NCBI GenBank assembly: GCA_041397645.1
Contig: JAWKWE010000004.1
Coordinates: forward strand, 2,232,001 to 2,296,000
From: Hyphomicrobiaceae bacterium
GTDB taxonomy: Bacteria > Pseudomonadota > Alphaproteobacteria > Rhizobiales > Hyphomicrobiaceae
Direction: 5' to 3'
DNA: 64,000 nt
In this document: positions 25,642-34,497 of the stretch, one piece after another
Layout of the letters: each line of letters opens with the position of its first letter
How positions within the stretch are numbered: position 1 is the stretch's first letter
Notes under the pieces: model-generated
Seen by the model: the letters and a program-made list of their open reading frames with translations, nothing else
What the model was told of the DNA's origin: nothing
Database searches by the model: none
Made by a program: the position numbers and the translations under genes

Positions 25642-26238
25642 CTAGGCGCTCAAACCGGGCAGCGGCGGAACTCCGATCAGCCATTCGTGCAGGCGATAAA
25701 GAAACGCGAAATACAGCGCGGTACCAGCCACAACAACGATAACGTCGTTGAGCATGCCTGTGGGCTGCTTAGCCCCCAACGGACCTAGTGCTCCACGAGA
25801 CTTGACGCTGATAAGATCGTAGACCGCATAGGCGAGGAACGACCCGAAAAGAAAAATGGATGCGACGTCGCCGTTTGAGAGCAAATGCGCAACCGCCCAA
25901 AGTTTTATGGCCATCAACATGGGGTGTTTTACGGCTGTGCGAATGCGCGAAGGCACTTGAGATGCAACCAACAAGATCATCGCCGGCAACATCAGTGCCA
26001 TGGTGATGTGACGCATGAACTCGGGTGGATCCCACAAGACGGGGTTCTTACCGGGGTGAAGCTGCATCTTGTGATAGCCGAGGACGATAACGACAAACCC
26101 TGCCAGCGAGATCAGCGAAAAGACGACGCGATACATTACTGGCCCGAACCGTTCAAGAAGGCCACTGCGCATCTGCGGGGACGTCGGCAGCAAATGAATA
26201 CCGAGGAAAATGATGAGACCGACGATTAGCAGCATCAT
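25642..26238 (-). CDS. NnrU family membrane protein
   Basis: 198 residues with about five to six hydrophobic helices. The family pattern is clear: GLIIFLGIHLLP near the start, LLERFGPVMYRVVFSLISL, then a cytosolic loop with WDPPEFMRHITMALMLPA, RTAVKHPMLMAIKLWAVAHLL and a late LISVKSRG. NnrU was named for nitrite/nitric oxide reduction clusters, but members are common outside denitrifiers and may be linked to isoprenoid or quinone metabolism. No nitrogen-oxide gene is nearby. AAAGGGGAT precedes the double ATG. Confidence 0.9.
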   Translation of the reverse strand: MMLLIVGLIIFLGIHLLPTSPQMRSGLLERFGPVMYRVVFSLISLAGFVVIVLGYHKMQLHPGKNPVLWDPPEFMRHITMALMLPAMILLVASQVPSRIRTAVKHPMLMAIKLWAVAHLLSNGDVASIFLFGSFLAYAVYDLISVKSRGALGPLGAKQPTGMLNDVIVVVAGTALYFAFLYRLHEWLIGVPPLPGLSA

Positions 26239-26515
26239 GGCGTAGATCCCCTTTAAACAAGCGAAGCCCCAAAGCCGGGCAGCAATCAATAAGACCAGTG
26301 TCTAGAGCGGTTCGTATAAACTTGAAACCGTTGCACTAGCAAATTGCTCCAATCTCTTGAAGACAAGCCTGTAAGGCGGCTTACAGATTCGCATCTCAGC
26401 TGTGGAAAGCCCCGCCGATGCGTGTCCTAAGTCGCCTCCTTCGTGCCTATACAGACAGCAACCTGCCCAGCTCCAGTCTGCGCTGGCCAGCCAACTTGTC
26501 TTCGAAAGGCCCCAG

Positions 26516-27628
26516 ATGCGGCTTGCGACCTATAACGTCGAGAACCTGTTTGCACGCGCCAAGGCGTTGAACCTTGCCGACCCGCATGCCGCCGCACCAA
26601 TCCTGGAACGCTTTGCAGAACTCAACAATCTGTTCGAAGAACCCACTTACACCGACGAAATGAAGTCGCGCATGTTGCTGCTTCTGGGCGAACTAGGCAT
26701 CGGCAAAACCAATGACGGCCCCTACGTCATTCTGCGCGAGAACCGCGGGCAGCTCATCGTTTCCTCCAAACTGAAGGGGACGCGCATCGTTGCCAGCGGA
26801 CGAGGCGACTGGGTGGGCTGGCTCGAGATGAAGAAGGACATCATCAACGAGGTGGCGACCCGCAATACGGCCCAGGTCGTGCGCGATGTTGATCCCGATG
26901 TGCTCGCCGTGATCGAATGCGAAGGCCGCCAGGCGCTGCGGGAGTTCTCCCATCAGCTGCTCCCCCTGGTTGGGGGCACCCCTTTCGACAACATCATGCT
27001 GATTGACGGCAATGACGATCGCGGCATCGATGTCGGGCTGATGAGCCGACGCGGACACCACATCGGATGGATGCAAAGCCACGCCGACGATCGCACGACG
27101 CTTGGCGAATACGTATTCAGCCGCGATTGCCCCGAGTTCGGCGTGCGCACGCCTTCGCGCGAAACCGTCTGGGTGCTCGTCAATCATTTCAAAAGCAAGG
27201 GCTATGGCAACCAGGACTCTTCCGCCCGCAAACGATGGCTGCAAGCGGAAAGCGTTCGCCGCATCGTCGAGCGGCTAGAACTTGAAAAGGCATCGCTCGT
27301 CGCCGTTGTCGGCGACTTCAACGACACGCCCGATAGCGCACCGCTTGCGCCCTTGCTGCACGAGAGCGTCTTCAAGGACATCTTTGCGCATAAGAATTTC
27401 GACAATGGCGGACGGCCCGGCACCTTCGGGCGATGTTCCGAGCGCGACAAGATCGACTACATTTTGCTCTCGCCCGCCCTGTTCGAGCGCGTCAAGACGG
27501 GCGGTGTGTGGCGCAAAGGAATTTGGGGTCCGAACAAGAGGCCTCTGTGGGAAGTGTACCCCGAGATGAAACAATCGTTTCATGCCGCCTCGGACCACGG
27601 CTGCGTATGGTGCGAGTTGGAGGTTTAG
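26516..27628 (+). CDS. Endonuclease/exonuclease/phosphatase family protein
   Basis: 370 residues. The DNase I-like fold is shown by MRLATYNVENLF at the start, IECEGRQAL with the metal-binding Glu, WVLVNHFKSKGYG, VVGDFNDTPDS and AASDHGCVW at the end, which give the catalytic Glu, Asp, Asn and His set. No signal peptide follows from this start. An in-frame upstream frame exists from 26402, but homology begins at 26516. Substrate could be DNA, RNA or a phosphoester; not decidable. Confidence 0.88.
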   Translation: MRLATYNVENLFARAKALNLADPHAAAPILERFAELNNLFEEPTYTDEMKSRMLLLLGELGIGKTNDGPYVILRENRGQLIVSSKLKGTRIVASGRGDWVGWLEMKKDIINEVATRNTAQVVRDVDPDVLAVIECEGRQALREFSHQLLPLVGGTPFDNIMLIDGNDDRGIDVGLMSRRGHHIGWMQSHADDRTTLGEYVFSRDCPEFGVRTPSRETVWVLVNHFKSKGYGNQDSSARKRWLQAESVRRIVERLELEKASLVAVVGDFNDTPDSAPLAPLLHESVFKDIFAHKNFDNGGRPGTFGRCSERDKIDYILLSPALFERVKTGGVWRKGIWGPNKRPLWEVYPEMKQSFHAASDHGCVWCELEV

Positions 27629-27632
27629 AATT

Positions 27633-28550
27633 TCAGCGCGGCTTCTTTGCCGAAGCATCACCGGCCCTTCCCAACAGCGGGTGATCGAATTCCAGCATCG
27701 TGTCCAGCATCACGCCAGCGCGTCCGGCGCGTCCCCACATGACCTTGCCAGGAAGTTTTTCACCTGTGTCGAGTTCTATCGTCAGCGCCATGCCAACGGC
27801 GAGGCCATCGACGCCACTTAAACCGATGCCTGAGCGCGAAGCGTTGTCGATCACAACCGCGCTCGTCCCGCGCGGTGTCAGCAAACGTGCGCGCCGCTGC
27901 ACGATCTGGCGCGCATGCACGCGGCTCTCCGCCCAGCGCGGCATACACATGGTGCCGTCATCGGCGACGCACGGCTGACCACCGGCCTTCGCCGACCGCA
28001 ATAATGCTTCGGCGTGCTCATTGTTGACCGGCGGACGGCTGAAGCGTACCGACGCCATCAGCTCCCGAACAGCTGGGATGACTGCCAGCGCCGTCCCGCA
28101 GACTCGATGCCACGCTTCGTTGAGCTTTTCAAACTCAACTCCACGGATCGTCTGAAACGGTGCAGGCCCCGCGTCCGCTATCGCCTGGGAAAGCCGCAAG
28201 GCATAGCCTAATCGTGCGTGATAGGCTTGCAGGCGCAGGATAACATCCGACGGCATGTTTGCCGCCAGAACGGTGTCGATCTGACGGCGATAGACTTCAG
28301 GGCTCGCAGGCAGATAGCCCGTCAGGTGTTTGAGCGTAAGTTCTTTCGCGCGCCCGCAATGCAATGCGCCCGCGATGCTCGTCGTAATCGCGATATAGAC
28401 GCTCGCCTCTTCAATTTCGACAAGGATCGCACGCAAAGCGCCGAGTGTTTCTGCGCTTATGGCATCGGCCGATACTGGTGACGCACCCGATGTCTGGACG
28501 GGCGTCATCCAATGTTTCAGTTCGCGCGCAAAGAGTTGCTGATAGGCCAT
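27633..28550 (-). CDS. PilZ-domain protein
   Basis: 305 residues. The last 90 residues form a PilZ-like domain: RRARLLTPRG with the Arg pair, then VVIDNASRSGIGLSG, where D/N-x-S-x-x-G is the cyclic-di-GMP-binding signature, then KVMWGRAGRAGVML. The first 215 residues are helical with no known domain. It could link cyclic-di-GMP to motility or surface polymers; the helical part may be an effector. Its stop lies 4 bp from that of the convergent nuclease-family gene. Confidence 0.82.
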   Translation of the reverse strand: MAYQQLFARELKHWMTPVQTSGASPVSADAISAETLGALRAILVEIEEASVYIAITTSIAGALHCGRAKELTLKHLTGYLPASPEVYRRQIDTVLAANMPSDVILRLQAYHARLGYALRLSQAIADAGPAPFQTIRGVEFEKLNEAWHRVCGTALAVIPAVRELMASVRFSRPPVNNEHAEALLRSAKAGGQPCVADDGTMCMPRWAESRVHARQIVQRRARLLTPRGTSAVVIDNASRSGIGLSGVDGLAVGMALTIELDTGEKLPGKVMWGRAGRAGVMLDTMLEFDHPLLGRAGDASAKKPR

Positions 28551-28718
28551 GAATGCGACCCCGAGGAAATGAGATTAATTCTCTCGCCGGATCTTAAGCA
28601 GCCTTCGTAAACGCTCCGCTAACCAATGAGGCGAAAATTGGCCGGCATTTTCCTCACAACCTAGGCAATCGCTCAAACCGGAGCGGGCTCGAAGCGAATG
28701 GCGGATCTCAAGAAGGGG

Positions 28719-29657
28719 CTACGGCAGATAACCCTTGTCGAGGTCGAGAACCTGGCGTTGCATAGACTTGCCAGCCGCATCGAAATGCACCGCCGTCCAC
28801 GCCATGTTCGTGCCGCTCTCCTCGCTGGATTGCGAACGGATCGACACCATCAATGTTTCGCGCGCCTTGATCTTGAGGGGCGACAGGAGCGGAAAATAGA
28901 GCTGCTCCCAGTGCGTCCGGGGGGCATCGGGCGCGGTCGACAAGGAGATGCCATTGCCCAGATCGGCCTGCCACCAGCAGGCGAACCCGTAAACGGTCGC
29001 AGGATGGGTCAGTTTCCAACTCGTCTCACCCTTGCGGTTGGAACGCTTGTCGGCACCCAGCCGAACGGCGTCCCATTCCCGCGCGCTCGCCATTCCATCC
29101 AGAAGTTCGGCCGCCTTTAGTGTTCGCACATACGCGTTGTTGAGGCTCATGGTTTGGGCGACTGACAGATCAAGGCCATGACCGACCCGCTCCCAGGCGC
29201 GCAGTTCGTTGTCGATGCGCGGCGCTACGACGGGGGCAACGAACTGCGTCACGCCCGAGGGGATCATCACACCGCCGTCACGCAGAAAGCGCATCTGGGC
29301 ATCATGGAAGGTTGCAATCATGTGCTCTTCGAAAGCGTAGTTCCCGAGCGTCTCGGAAACGACGACATCGACGCGCGGCGGGTCATTGAACTCGCTCGAA
29401 TGGCACGGAATGATCTGACAATTCCTCGCGCGGTTGGCTTTAAGCACCTTGGCGGCAATGCCCGCGACTTCCGCCATTTCAAACAGTAACACCTCTCGGG
29501 CGCCGAGCTTGGAAGCCATCAGACCCAACAACCCCGTGCCAGCACCAATATCCGCGACCGTCGTCTTGCCTGGTACGATGACGGCCTTAAGCGCCTTGTA
29601 AAAAGCCTCGTTACGAACTTTGTCTGCTATTAGCGTGCGATGATATTCGATGCGCAT
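28719..29657 (-). CDS. Protein arginine methyltransferase-like (PRMT) enzyme
   Basis: 312 residues. SAM motif I is VADIGAGTG (34-42) with the ribose-binding acidic residue E60. Residues 101-113, SETLGNYAFEEHM, align with the double-E loop SE-x2-G-x5-E-x-M of PRMTs, giving E102 and E111. Near the end APRTHWEQLYFPL (245-257) matches the PRMT THW loop. These are the diagnostic parts of the arginine site, rare in bacteria. GAGGA precedes the ATG. Two other methyltransferase genes lie directly upstream on the same strand. The substrate is unknown; a small-molecule or non-arginine substrate is possible. Confidence 0.85.
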   Translation of the reverse strand: MRIEYHRTLIADKVRNEAFYKALKAVIVPGKTTVADIGAGTGLLGLMASKLGAREVLLFEMAEVAGIAAKVLKANRARNCQIIPCHSSEFNDPPRVDVVVSETLGNYAFEEHMIATFHDAQMRFLRDGGVMIPSGVTQFVAPVVAPRIDNELRAWERVGHGLDLSVAQTMSLNNAYVRTLKAAELLDGMASAREWDAVRLGADKRSNRKGETSWKLTHPATVYGFACWWQADLGNGISLSTAPDAPRTHWEQLYFPLLSPLKIKARETLMVSIRSQSSEESGTNMAWTAVHFDAAGKSMQRQVLDLDKGYLP

Positions 29658-29708
29658 GACGTGGTCCTCGGCGCGCCTCAGGCAGGGTGCTTCAACTGAT
29701 GTGCGGCA

Positions 29709-30533
29709 TCACAGTTTTAGATGCGGGCTGCGGATTTGATAAAGCGTCAACGCCGTCGCAATGGCCAGATTGAGACTGTCGAGGCGGCCTGACATTGGGA
29801 TCTTCACCCGGCGCGTCGCAGCCTTCGATACCCGTTCGGACAAACCCGGCCCCTCACTTCCCATGACGACAAGTTGCGGCCCCTCGTAGGACGCCGAGCG
29901 AAAGTCCTCGGTTGCCCTCAAATCCGTCGCGACGACATCGCCTGGCCACTTTGAAAGCTGGGCCATGAATCCGTCCGCGGTCATTCTCACCAGGGGAACA
30001 CAGAAGATGGAGCCCATGGTCGCGCGGATCGACTCCAGCGAATACGGATCGCAGCAGTTGCCGACCAGGATGATGCCTGCCATCCCGACAGCATCGCAGG
30101 TTCTGATGATGGTGCCGAGGTTGCCCGGATCGCGGACTTCTTCAAGGGCGAGCCATGTCTGATCGGCGCGCAAGTCTTCCAGCTTGGGCGCACCCGCAAA
30201 GCTCTGGGCGAATACGCCGAGCATAGTCTGCGGATTATCCTTGGAAGCGAGCTTTCCCAGCACTTGGGCAGATACCTCAAGAACCTCCGTACCTTCGTTC
30301 AAGGCCCAGCTCACGAGTCCCTTGTTGATGCCGCTGTCGACACTTCCAGCTTGATAGACCAGCGTGCGAGGGACAAAGCCGTTATCGCGTGCGGTCACCA
30401 GAAGTGACGCCCCCTCGGCAACAAACAAACCTGTCTCTTTGCGCACCTTGCGCATATCGAGCGCACGGATCGCCTTGATACGGTCGTTGGTGAGGCTGGT
30501 TATAACTTTGGGCTCGCGCGGTCTGTCGTTCAT
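29709..30533 (-). CDS. RNA 2'-O-methyltransferase, TrmH/SpoU family
   Basis: 274 residues. The N-terminal substrate-binding region opens with ITSLTNDRIKAIRAL and FVAEGASLL. The SPOUT knot motifs follow: motif 1 EEVRDPGNLGTIIRTCDAVG, motif 2 LVVMGSEGPGLS, motif 3 IPMSGRLDSLNLAIATAL. It methylates a ribose in rRNA or tRNA; the exact site is not predictable. The start could be 30542 or 30533. It directly follows an RlmI-like gene, whose stop overlaps the region upstream of this start, so they are likely co-transcribed. Confidence 0.92.
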   Translation of the reverse strand: MNDRPREPKVITSLTNDRIKAIRALDMRKVRKETGLFVAEGASLLVTARDNGFVPRTLVYQAGSVDSGINKGLVSWALNEGTEVLEVSAQVLGKLASKDNPQTMLGVFAQSFAGAPKLEDLRADQTWLALEEVRDPGNLGTIIRTCDAVGMAGIILVGNCCDPYSLESIRATMGSIFCVPLVRMTADGFMAQLSKWPGDVVATDLRATEDFRSASYEGPQLVVMGSEGPGLSERVSKAATRRVKIPMSGRLDSLNLAIATALTLYQIRSPHLKL

Positions 30534-30546
30534 GGTGTGCATTGTC

Positions 30547-31446
30547 TCATGGCGCGCTCGTCCAGCGCACGAACAGCGACGTCGGCACCATAGGGCCGCT
30601 CTGAGCCCGGATGGCAAGCTCGCCTGTGTCGAACGCGCCGCCCCGATCGGAGAGGGTGTCGCGCAACAACTGGTCGAAAGCGATTGCCGAGGCGCGAATG
30701 GCGTAGACCGTCAAGACGAGACCGGCTCGATTGGGCGCCAGCAGCTTGGCGCAGTCGGCGATGAGCCCCGGTACATGGGTGAACAGATCCCACACCTCGC
30801 CGCCCGGCCCACGGCCGAACTTCGGCGGATCGACCAGGACCATGTGGTAGGTACGCCCTCGGCGGACTTCGCGCGCGGTGAACTTCGCCGCGTCGTCCAG
30901 AATCCAGCGGATCTTCGCGTTATCGAGTTTGGACGCCGCCTGATTTTCACGCCCCCACGCGATGGCCTTCTTGGACGCATCGACGTGCGTCACCTCGGCG
31001 CCCGCCTTGGCGGCCAGCAGCGACGCACAGCCCGTGTATCCGAATAAATTGAGCACGCGCGGGGGTTCGCCCTTCACCTTGGCCAATTCGCCGAGCATCC
31101 ATTGCCAGTGAGGGCGCTGCTCTGGAAACAGCCCCAGATGCCAAAGCCCCGACAGCTTGCACAACATCGTGACGCCATCGACGACCACCGGCCACTGATC
31201 GGGAACCGGTTTGTCGATCCGCCACTTACCCTTTTCGTCGTCCTCTCCCGAGGCTGAAAAGACCGCGTGCGCCTTGCCCCAGTCTGCCTTTTCAAGGCGC
31301 GGAGTCCAAAGCGCCTGGGCTTCCGGCCTGTCGACCAATATCTTGCCGAACTTTTCAAGTTTCCGCCCTGCCCCGCAGTCGAGAAGGGTGTAGTCCGGAA
31401 AACCTGATGAAGAGGCGATCGATAGGGATTTGAGCTGAGTAGGCAT
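30547..31446 (-). CDS. Class I SAM-dependent methyltransferase, RlmI/RlmK-like
   Basis: 299 residues. The Rossmann core has VLNLFGYTGCASLLAAKAGA (motif I), THVDASKKAIAWGREN and LVDPPKFGRGPGG (motif IV, DPPK), matching 5-methylcytosine and related rRNA methyltransferases such as RlmI, but without the N-terminal PUA domain. Instead the first 110 residues carry YTLLDCGAGRKLEKFG. The base methylated is unknown. Start 31446 is chosen by homology; 31464 is equally open. It leads a same-strand run with a TrmH-family and a PRMT-like gene. Confidence 0.85.
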   Translation of the reverse strand: MPTQLKSLSIASSSGFPDYTLLDCGAGRKLEKFGKILVDRPEAQALWTPRLEKADWGKAHAVFSASGEDDEKGKWRIDKPVPDQWPVVVDGVTMLCKLSGLWHLGLFPEQRPHWQWMLGELAKVKGEPPRVLNLFGYTGCASLLAAKAGAEVTHVDASKKAIAWGRENQAASKLDNAKIRWILDDAAKFTAREVRRGRTYHMVLVDPPKFGRGPGGEVWDLFTHVPGLIADCAKLLAPNRAGLVLTVYAIRASAIAFDQLLRDTLSDRGGAFDTGELAIRAQSGPMVPTSLFVRWTSAP

Positions 31447-31763
31447 TGGGCTGGGCCGCGTCATACGCGGTGTCTTCGCTTTGAAGGGATACGATGATGC
31501 GAGGTCGTGGGAGCGACGTCTCAATCGGGACAGCCGGGCTCTAGCACGATCCGCCAAGCAGCGCACCTTGCCTAGTCCACGCCCAAGGGCTTGAGGGGAG
31601 GAGGCAACGGGGCTGGCCAGGAATGGCAACCTATCGAAACCAACCGGTGCTGACAGTCCACAGGTTTGTCCCCAATCGGCCACAGCAATGCCTGTGCTCA
31701 TTTGGGTACAAAACGCGAATCGGTGCACAAAGCGCAGTAAGGCAAAGTCTTTCCGGAAAGTTA
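31447..31763. other. Divergent spacer between an RlmI-like gene and a hypothetical gene
   Basis: About 315 bp with no supported gene. An upstream in-frame ATG at 31623 with AGGA could extend the rightward gene by 47 residues, but that extension has no conserved-looking sequence. Confidence 0.35.
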
Positions 31764-32561
31764 ATGATGGCCGCCGAGGCTCCGCACACTCCACTCTCTG
31801 TCTACATGCTGGCAGACCACCTCGACGCCGCGCTCGCGGCTGGTGAGGATTTGCTCGCGCGCGGCGGAGATTGGCGTCGGCTGCTCGATGCTCCGGGCAA
31901 CATGCAGACTTTTCCACAGCGCCAGCGCGCGATCGTCGAAGACATCCGCGGGCTTGAGATGATCGCCATCGCGCGCATCCTGAAGGCCCGCGACCATGCC
32001 CAGGCCCTGGCAAAGATGGACAAGCGCTTCTTTGCTGTTGCCAACCTGTTCGCCTCAGGTACTGCAGTTCTGCTCGATGCTGTTGAGGCTTGCGGCGACG
32101 CAACCGTAAGCGATTTCGACACTGCTGATGGTCTCGTTGCATATGTTCGCGGTCGCGGCCTCATCGCACCAGATGCTGCTGGTATGAAAAGCACCGCCGA
32201 GTTGACCATCGATGACAGCTTCCTGGTCGCGCGAAAAGCTGCGCTCGGCCCGTTGATGGACATGGCAGCGGCCTTCCTTGATGCGCTTGAAGCCCACTAC
32301 GATCTGTTCGTCGCCGATGAAGCCGATCAGACGCAGATGGTATCGTCCCGCGGCGCTGCCAATATCGAAGGCAACGCCATCGATCTACAGATTGCAGCAG
32401 CTAGAGCCGAAGCGGATGCTGATGTGGAAGCGTCTCCGCCCTCCTCGCCAATTTCAACCCGCGATGCCCCAAAAACGGAGTTCGCGCGGCGAGCGCATGT
32501 CGCTCAACTGACTGCCGCCTCTAAAGAGCGGTTGCTGACCGATCCAAATCCCGGCCAATAA
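31764..32561 (+). CDS. Hypothetical helical protein
   Basis: 265 residues from an ATG-ATG pair behind GGAAAG. Predominantly helical, rich in Ala, Asp and Leu: LSVYMLADHLDAALAAGEDLL, then AIVEDIRGLEMIAIARILKAR, then FFAVANLFASGTAVLLDAV. The last 60 residues are polar and probably unstructured. There is no signal peptide or transmembrane helix. Not recognised. An in-frame ATG at 31623 would add 47 residues. Hairpins lie downstream. Confidence 0.7.
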   Translation: MMAAEAPHTPLSVYMLADHLDAALAAGEDLLARGGDWRRLLDAPGNMQTFPQRQRAIVEDIRGLEMIAIARILKARDHAQALAKMDKRFFAVANLFASGTAVLLDAVEACGDATVSDFDTADGLVAYVRGRGLIAPDAAGMKSTAELTIDDSFLVARKAALGPLMDMAAAFLDALEAHYDLFVADEADQTQMVSSRGAANIEGNAIDLQIAAARAEADADVEASPPSSPISTRDAPKTEFARRAHVAQLTAASKERLLTDPNPGQ

Positions 32562-32611
32562 AAAGCCCCGGCGTATTGCCAGGGCGTTTCTCTTAGATCT
32601 GCGATCGTCCT

Positions 32612-32633
32612 TCGCCGATCCTCGGATCGGCGA
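32612..32633. terminator. Terminator-like inverted repeat
   Basis: TCGCCGATCC (32612-32621) and GGATCGGCGA (32624-32633) form a perfect 10-bp stem around TC. It sits between convergent genes ending at 32561 and 32655. Another, imperfect hairpin (GCCCCGGC / GCCAGGGC) lies just after the first gene. No T run. Confidence 0.5.
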
Positions 32634-32654
32634 TTGATGATCAATAGACTTGTA

Positions 32655-33476
32655 TCAATAGACTAGGCGAATGCGGGTGTAGATTTCCTGCGCCGTGAGC
32701 GTAGAGGGCGCAACCCGGCGAACGTCGGGCTTTAAGCCGAGAGCGCGGCGAGCCGCTGCACGCAAACCATCGGCGGGCGTCGTCTCGTTCTCGTCTTCAG
32801 AAGCGGCCGGACCCTGCTCTACGATGAGATCAGCGGCTGCAAGCTTCGTTGCAGAAATATCCGCCATTGCCACGACCATCGCCGAATTCGCAGCGGCCAT
32901 CGTGGTGTACTTGCCCATATGACCGGGCACTTTGGCGTAATGGCGGTTCTTCTTGTAGCGCGCCTCGGACAACGACGGGGCGGAGACCACCCGCACAACC
33001 AGCTTCGCCACACCCTTGTTCTTGAATCCCAGCTTTTCTGCAGTGGCGCGCGAAACATCGAGTTTACGCTTACCCCAGTAGGGACCGGAGTTGTTGACGC
33101 GCACAGTTGCGGCCTCGCCGTTGGCAGGATTCCAAATCAGCAGCACCGTCCCGTTGGGATAGACCGGGCTTGCTGCGTTGTCTGCGTCGTTGGGATGAAA
33201 CTTCTCGCCCGACGAAGTGAGACCGCACGGATTGTAACGATCGCGCTTGCAATCATCATAGAACGAGGTCGAAAGGCTTTCCTCAGAACCGACGAGCTTG
33301 ACCATCTCGGGAATGGTTTTGACTGTGTGGCAGACGTGGTTGAAGCAGTAAGTTTTGCCTGGCACCTTGGCCTGGGCCGCGAGCGGTGAAAGCGCTGCAA
33401 GTGAAGCTACAAGCACGGCTGCGAGCGGACGGCTCATCGAACGGCCCGCGATGGCGCGGACATACGCGGTCAACAT
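32655..33476 (-). CDS. RlpA-like double-psi beta-barrel secreted protein
   Basis: 273 residues with a signal peptide (cleavage near AAQAKVPG). The domain (about 60-180) shows TSFYDDCKRDRYNPCG, TSSGEKFHPND, NGTVLLIWNPANGEAATVRVNNSGPY and KLDVSRATAEKLGF, the RlpA pattern in which D and the N-x-x-G-PY segment line the groove. Additional cysteine pairs (TYCFNHVCHTV) occur early. RlpA proteins cut or bind denuded glycan at septa. The last 90 residues are polar and helical and unlike the SPOR domain of E. coli RlpA. GAGGAG precedes the ATG. Confidence 0.88.
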   Translation of the reverse strand: MLTAYVRAIAGRSMSRPLAAVLVASLAALSPLAAQAKVPGKTYCFNHVCHTVKTIPEMVKLVGSEESLSTSFYDDCKRDRYNPCGLTSSGEKFHPNDADNAASPVYPNGTVLLIWNPANGEAATVRVNNSGPYWGKRKLDVSRATAEKLGFKNKGVAKLVVRVVSAPSLSEARYKKNRHYAKVPGHMGKYTTMAAANSAMVVAMADISATKLAAADLIVEQGPAASEDENETTPADGLRAAARRALGLKPDVRRVAPSTLTAQEIYTRIRLVY

Positions 33477-33717
33477 TGGTGAAACTCCTCAATTCCAAGT
33501 TCTGCGCGCGTGCCTCTGCGCGCCAGTCCTCCATGAACTCCTACACGAGACGGTCTTGGTTGATTGACCCCGTCGAAGGATGCCGCGGAACTTAGAGAAG
33601 AAATTTACCCAAGCGCACCGTGGCGGATTGACGCCGATGTTGCGACGCAATGCACGCCTGTTTTACAAGTGATTTCTTTGGATTGATCACGAAACGTAAC
33701 AATTCATTTCAACTCAA

Positions 33718-34449
33718 TCATGGCGCCAGCTTGGCCTTCAGCGTCTCGAAGGCCTCTGCCAGCCGCGCAGGATCTGTACCCCGCAAAACCAGATCGACCG
33801 TCGGTTTGCCGTCGTGCATCGCCGGGTAGCTTCCCATTGCAACATCGGGATAGCAGCGTTGATGATCGGCAAAGACGTCGGCAATGGCGCTCTCCGCACG
33901 CTGCAGCTGTAAACTCTGCGACAGCATCCGCGCACCCGTCTTCAAACGCGGCGTCACGGCATCGAGCATCACCTGCATGATGTCGGGGATGCCGGCCATG
34001 ACGATAACATTCTGAAGTATAAAGCCAGGCGCGATGGAAACAGGATGATCCACCAGTTCGGCGCCGTCGGGCAGTCGCGCCATGCGCAGGCGCGCTGGCG
34101 TCAGTTCGACCCCGCGCGCATCACATGCAGCCTGCATCAGCGCGCGGGCGCGCGGGTCGACGTCGATGGACACTCCGAATGCCTTTGCGATGCTGTCGGC
34201 GGTGATGTCGTCGTGCGTCGGGCCGATGCCGCCTGTGGTGAACACATAAGAATAGCGTGCCCGCAGCGCGTTGACGGCAGCAACGATGTCCGCCTCGTCA
34301 TCGGCGACCACCCGCACTTCCTTGAGCCGGATGCCGATCTGCGTCATGCGATCGGCCACTGCGCCAATATTCTTATCCTTGGTTCGGCCTGAAAGGATCT
34401 CATCGCCAATGACCAGAAGGGCGGCGGTTATGTCATCGGACTGTGCCAT
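33718..34449 (-). CDS. Competence/damage-inducible CinA-type molybdopterin-binding domain protein
   Basis: 243 residues, only the N-terminal MoaB/Mog-like half of CinA. It has LLVIGDEILSGRTKDKN, VFTTGGIGPTHDDIT (the TTGG-x-GP-x-xDD motif) and VIVMAGIPDIMQVML. The C-terminal nicotinamide-nucleotide amidase domain is missing, as in many alphaproteobacterial versions. Likely role: pyridine nucleotide or cofactor repair, uncertain. Confidence 0.9.
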   Translation of the reverse strand: MAQSDDITAALLVIGDEILSGRTKDKNIGAVADRMTQIGIRLKEVRVVADDEADIVAAVNALRARYSYVFTTGGIGPTHDDITADSIAKAFGVSIDVDPRARALMQAACDARGVELTPARLRMARLPDGAELVDHPVSIAPGFILQNVIVMAGIPDIMQVMLDAVTPRLKTGARMLSQSLQLQRAESAIADVFADHQRCYPDVAMGSYPAMHDGKPTVDLVLRGTDPARLAEAFETLKAKLAP

Positions 34450-34497
34450 GGCGTCAGGTTCTTTCGCGTTTTCCGAGCGGGTAAAAGGCTGGCCGCA

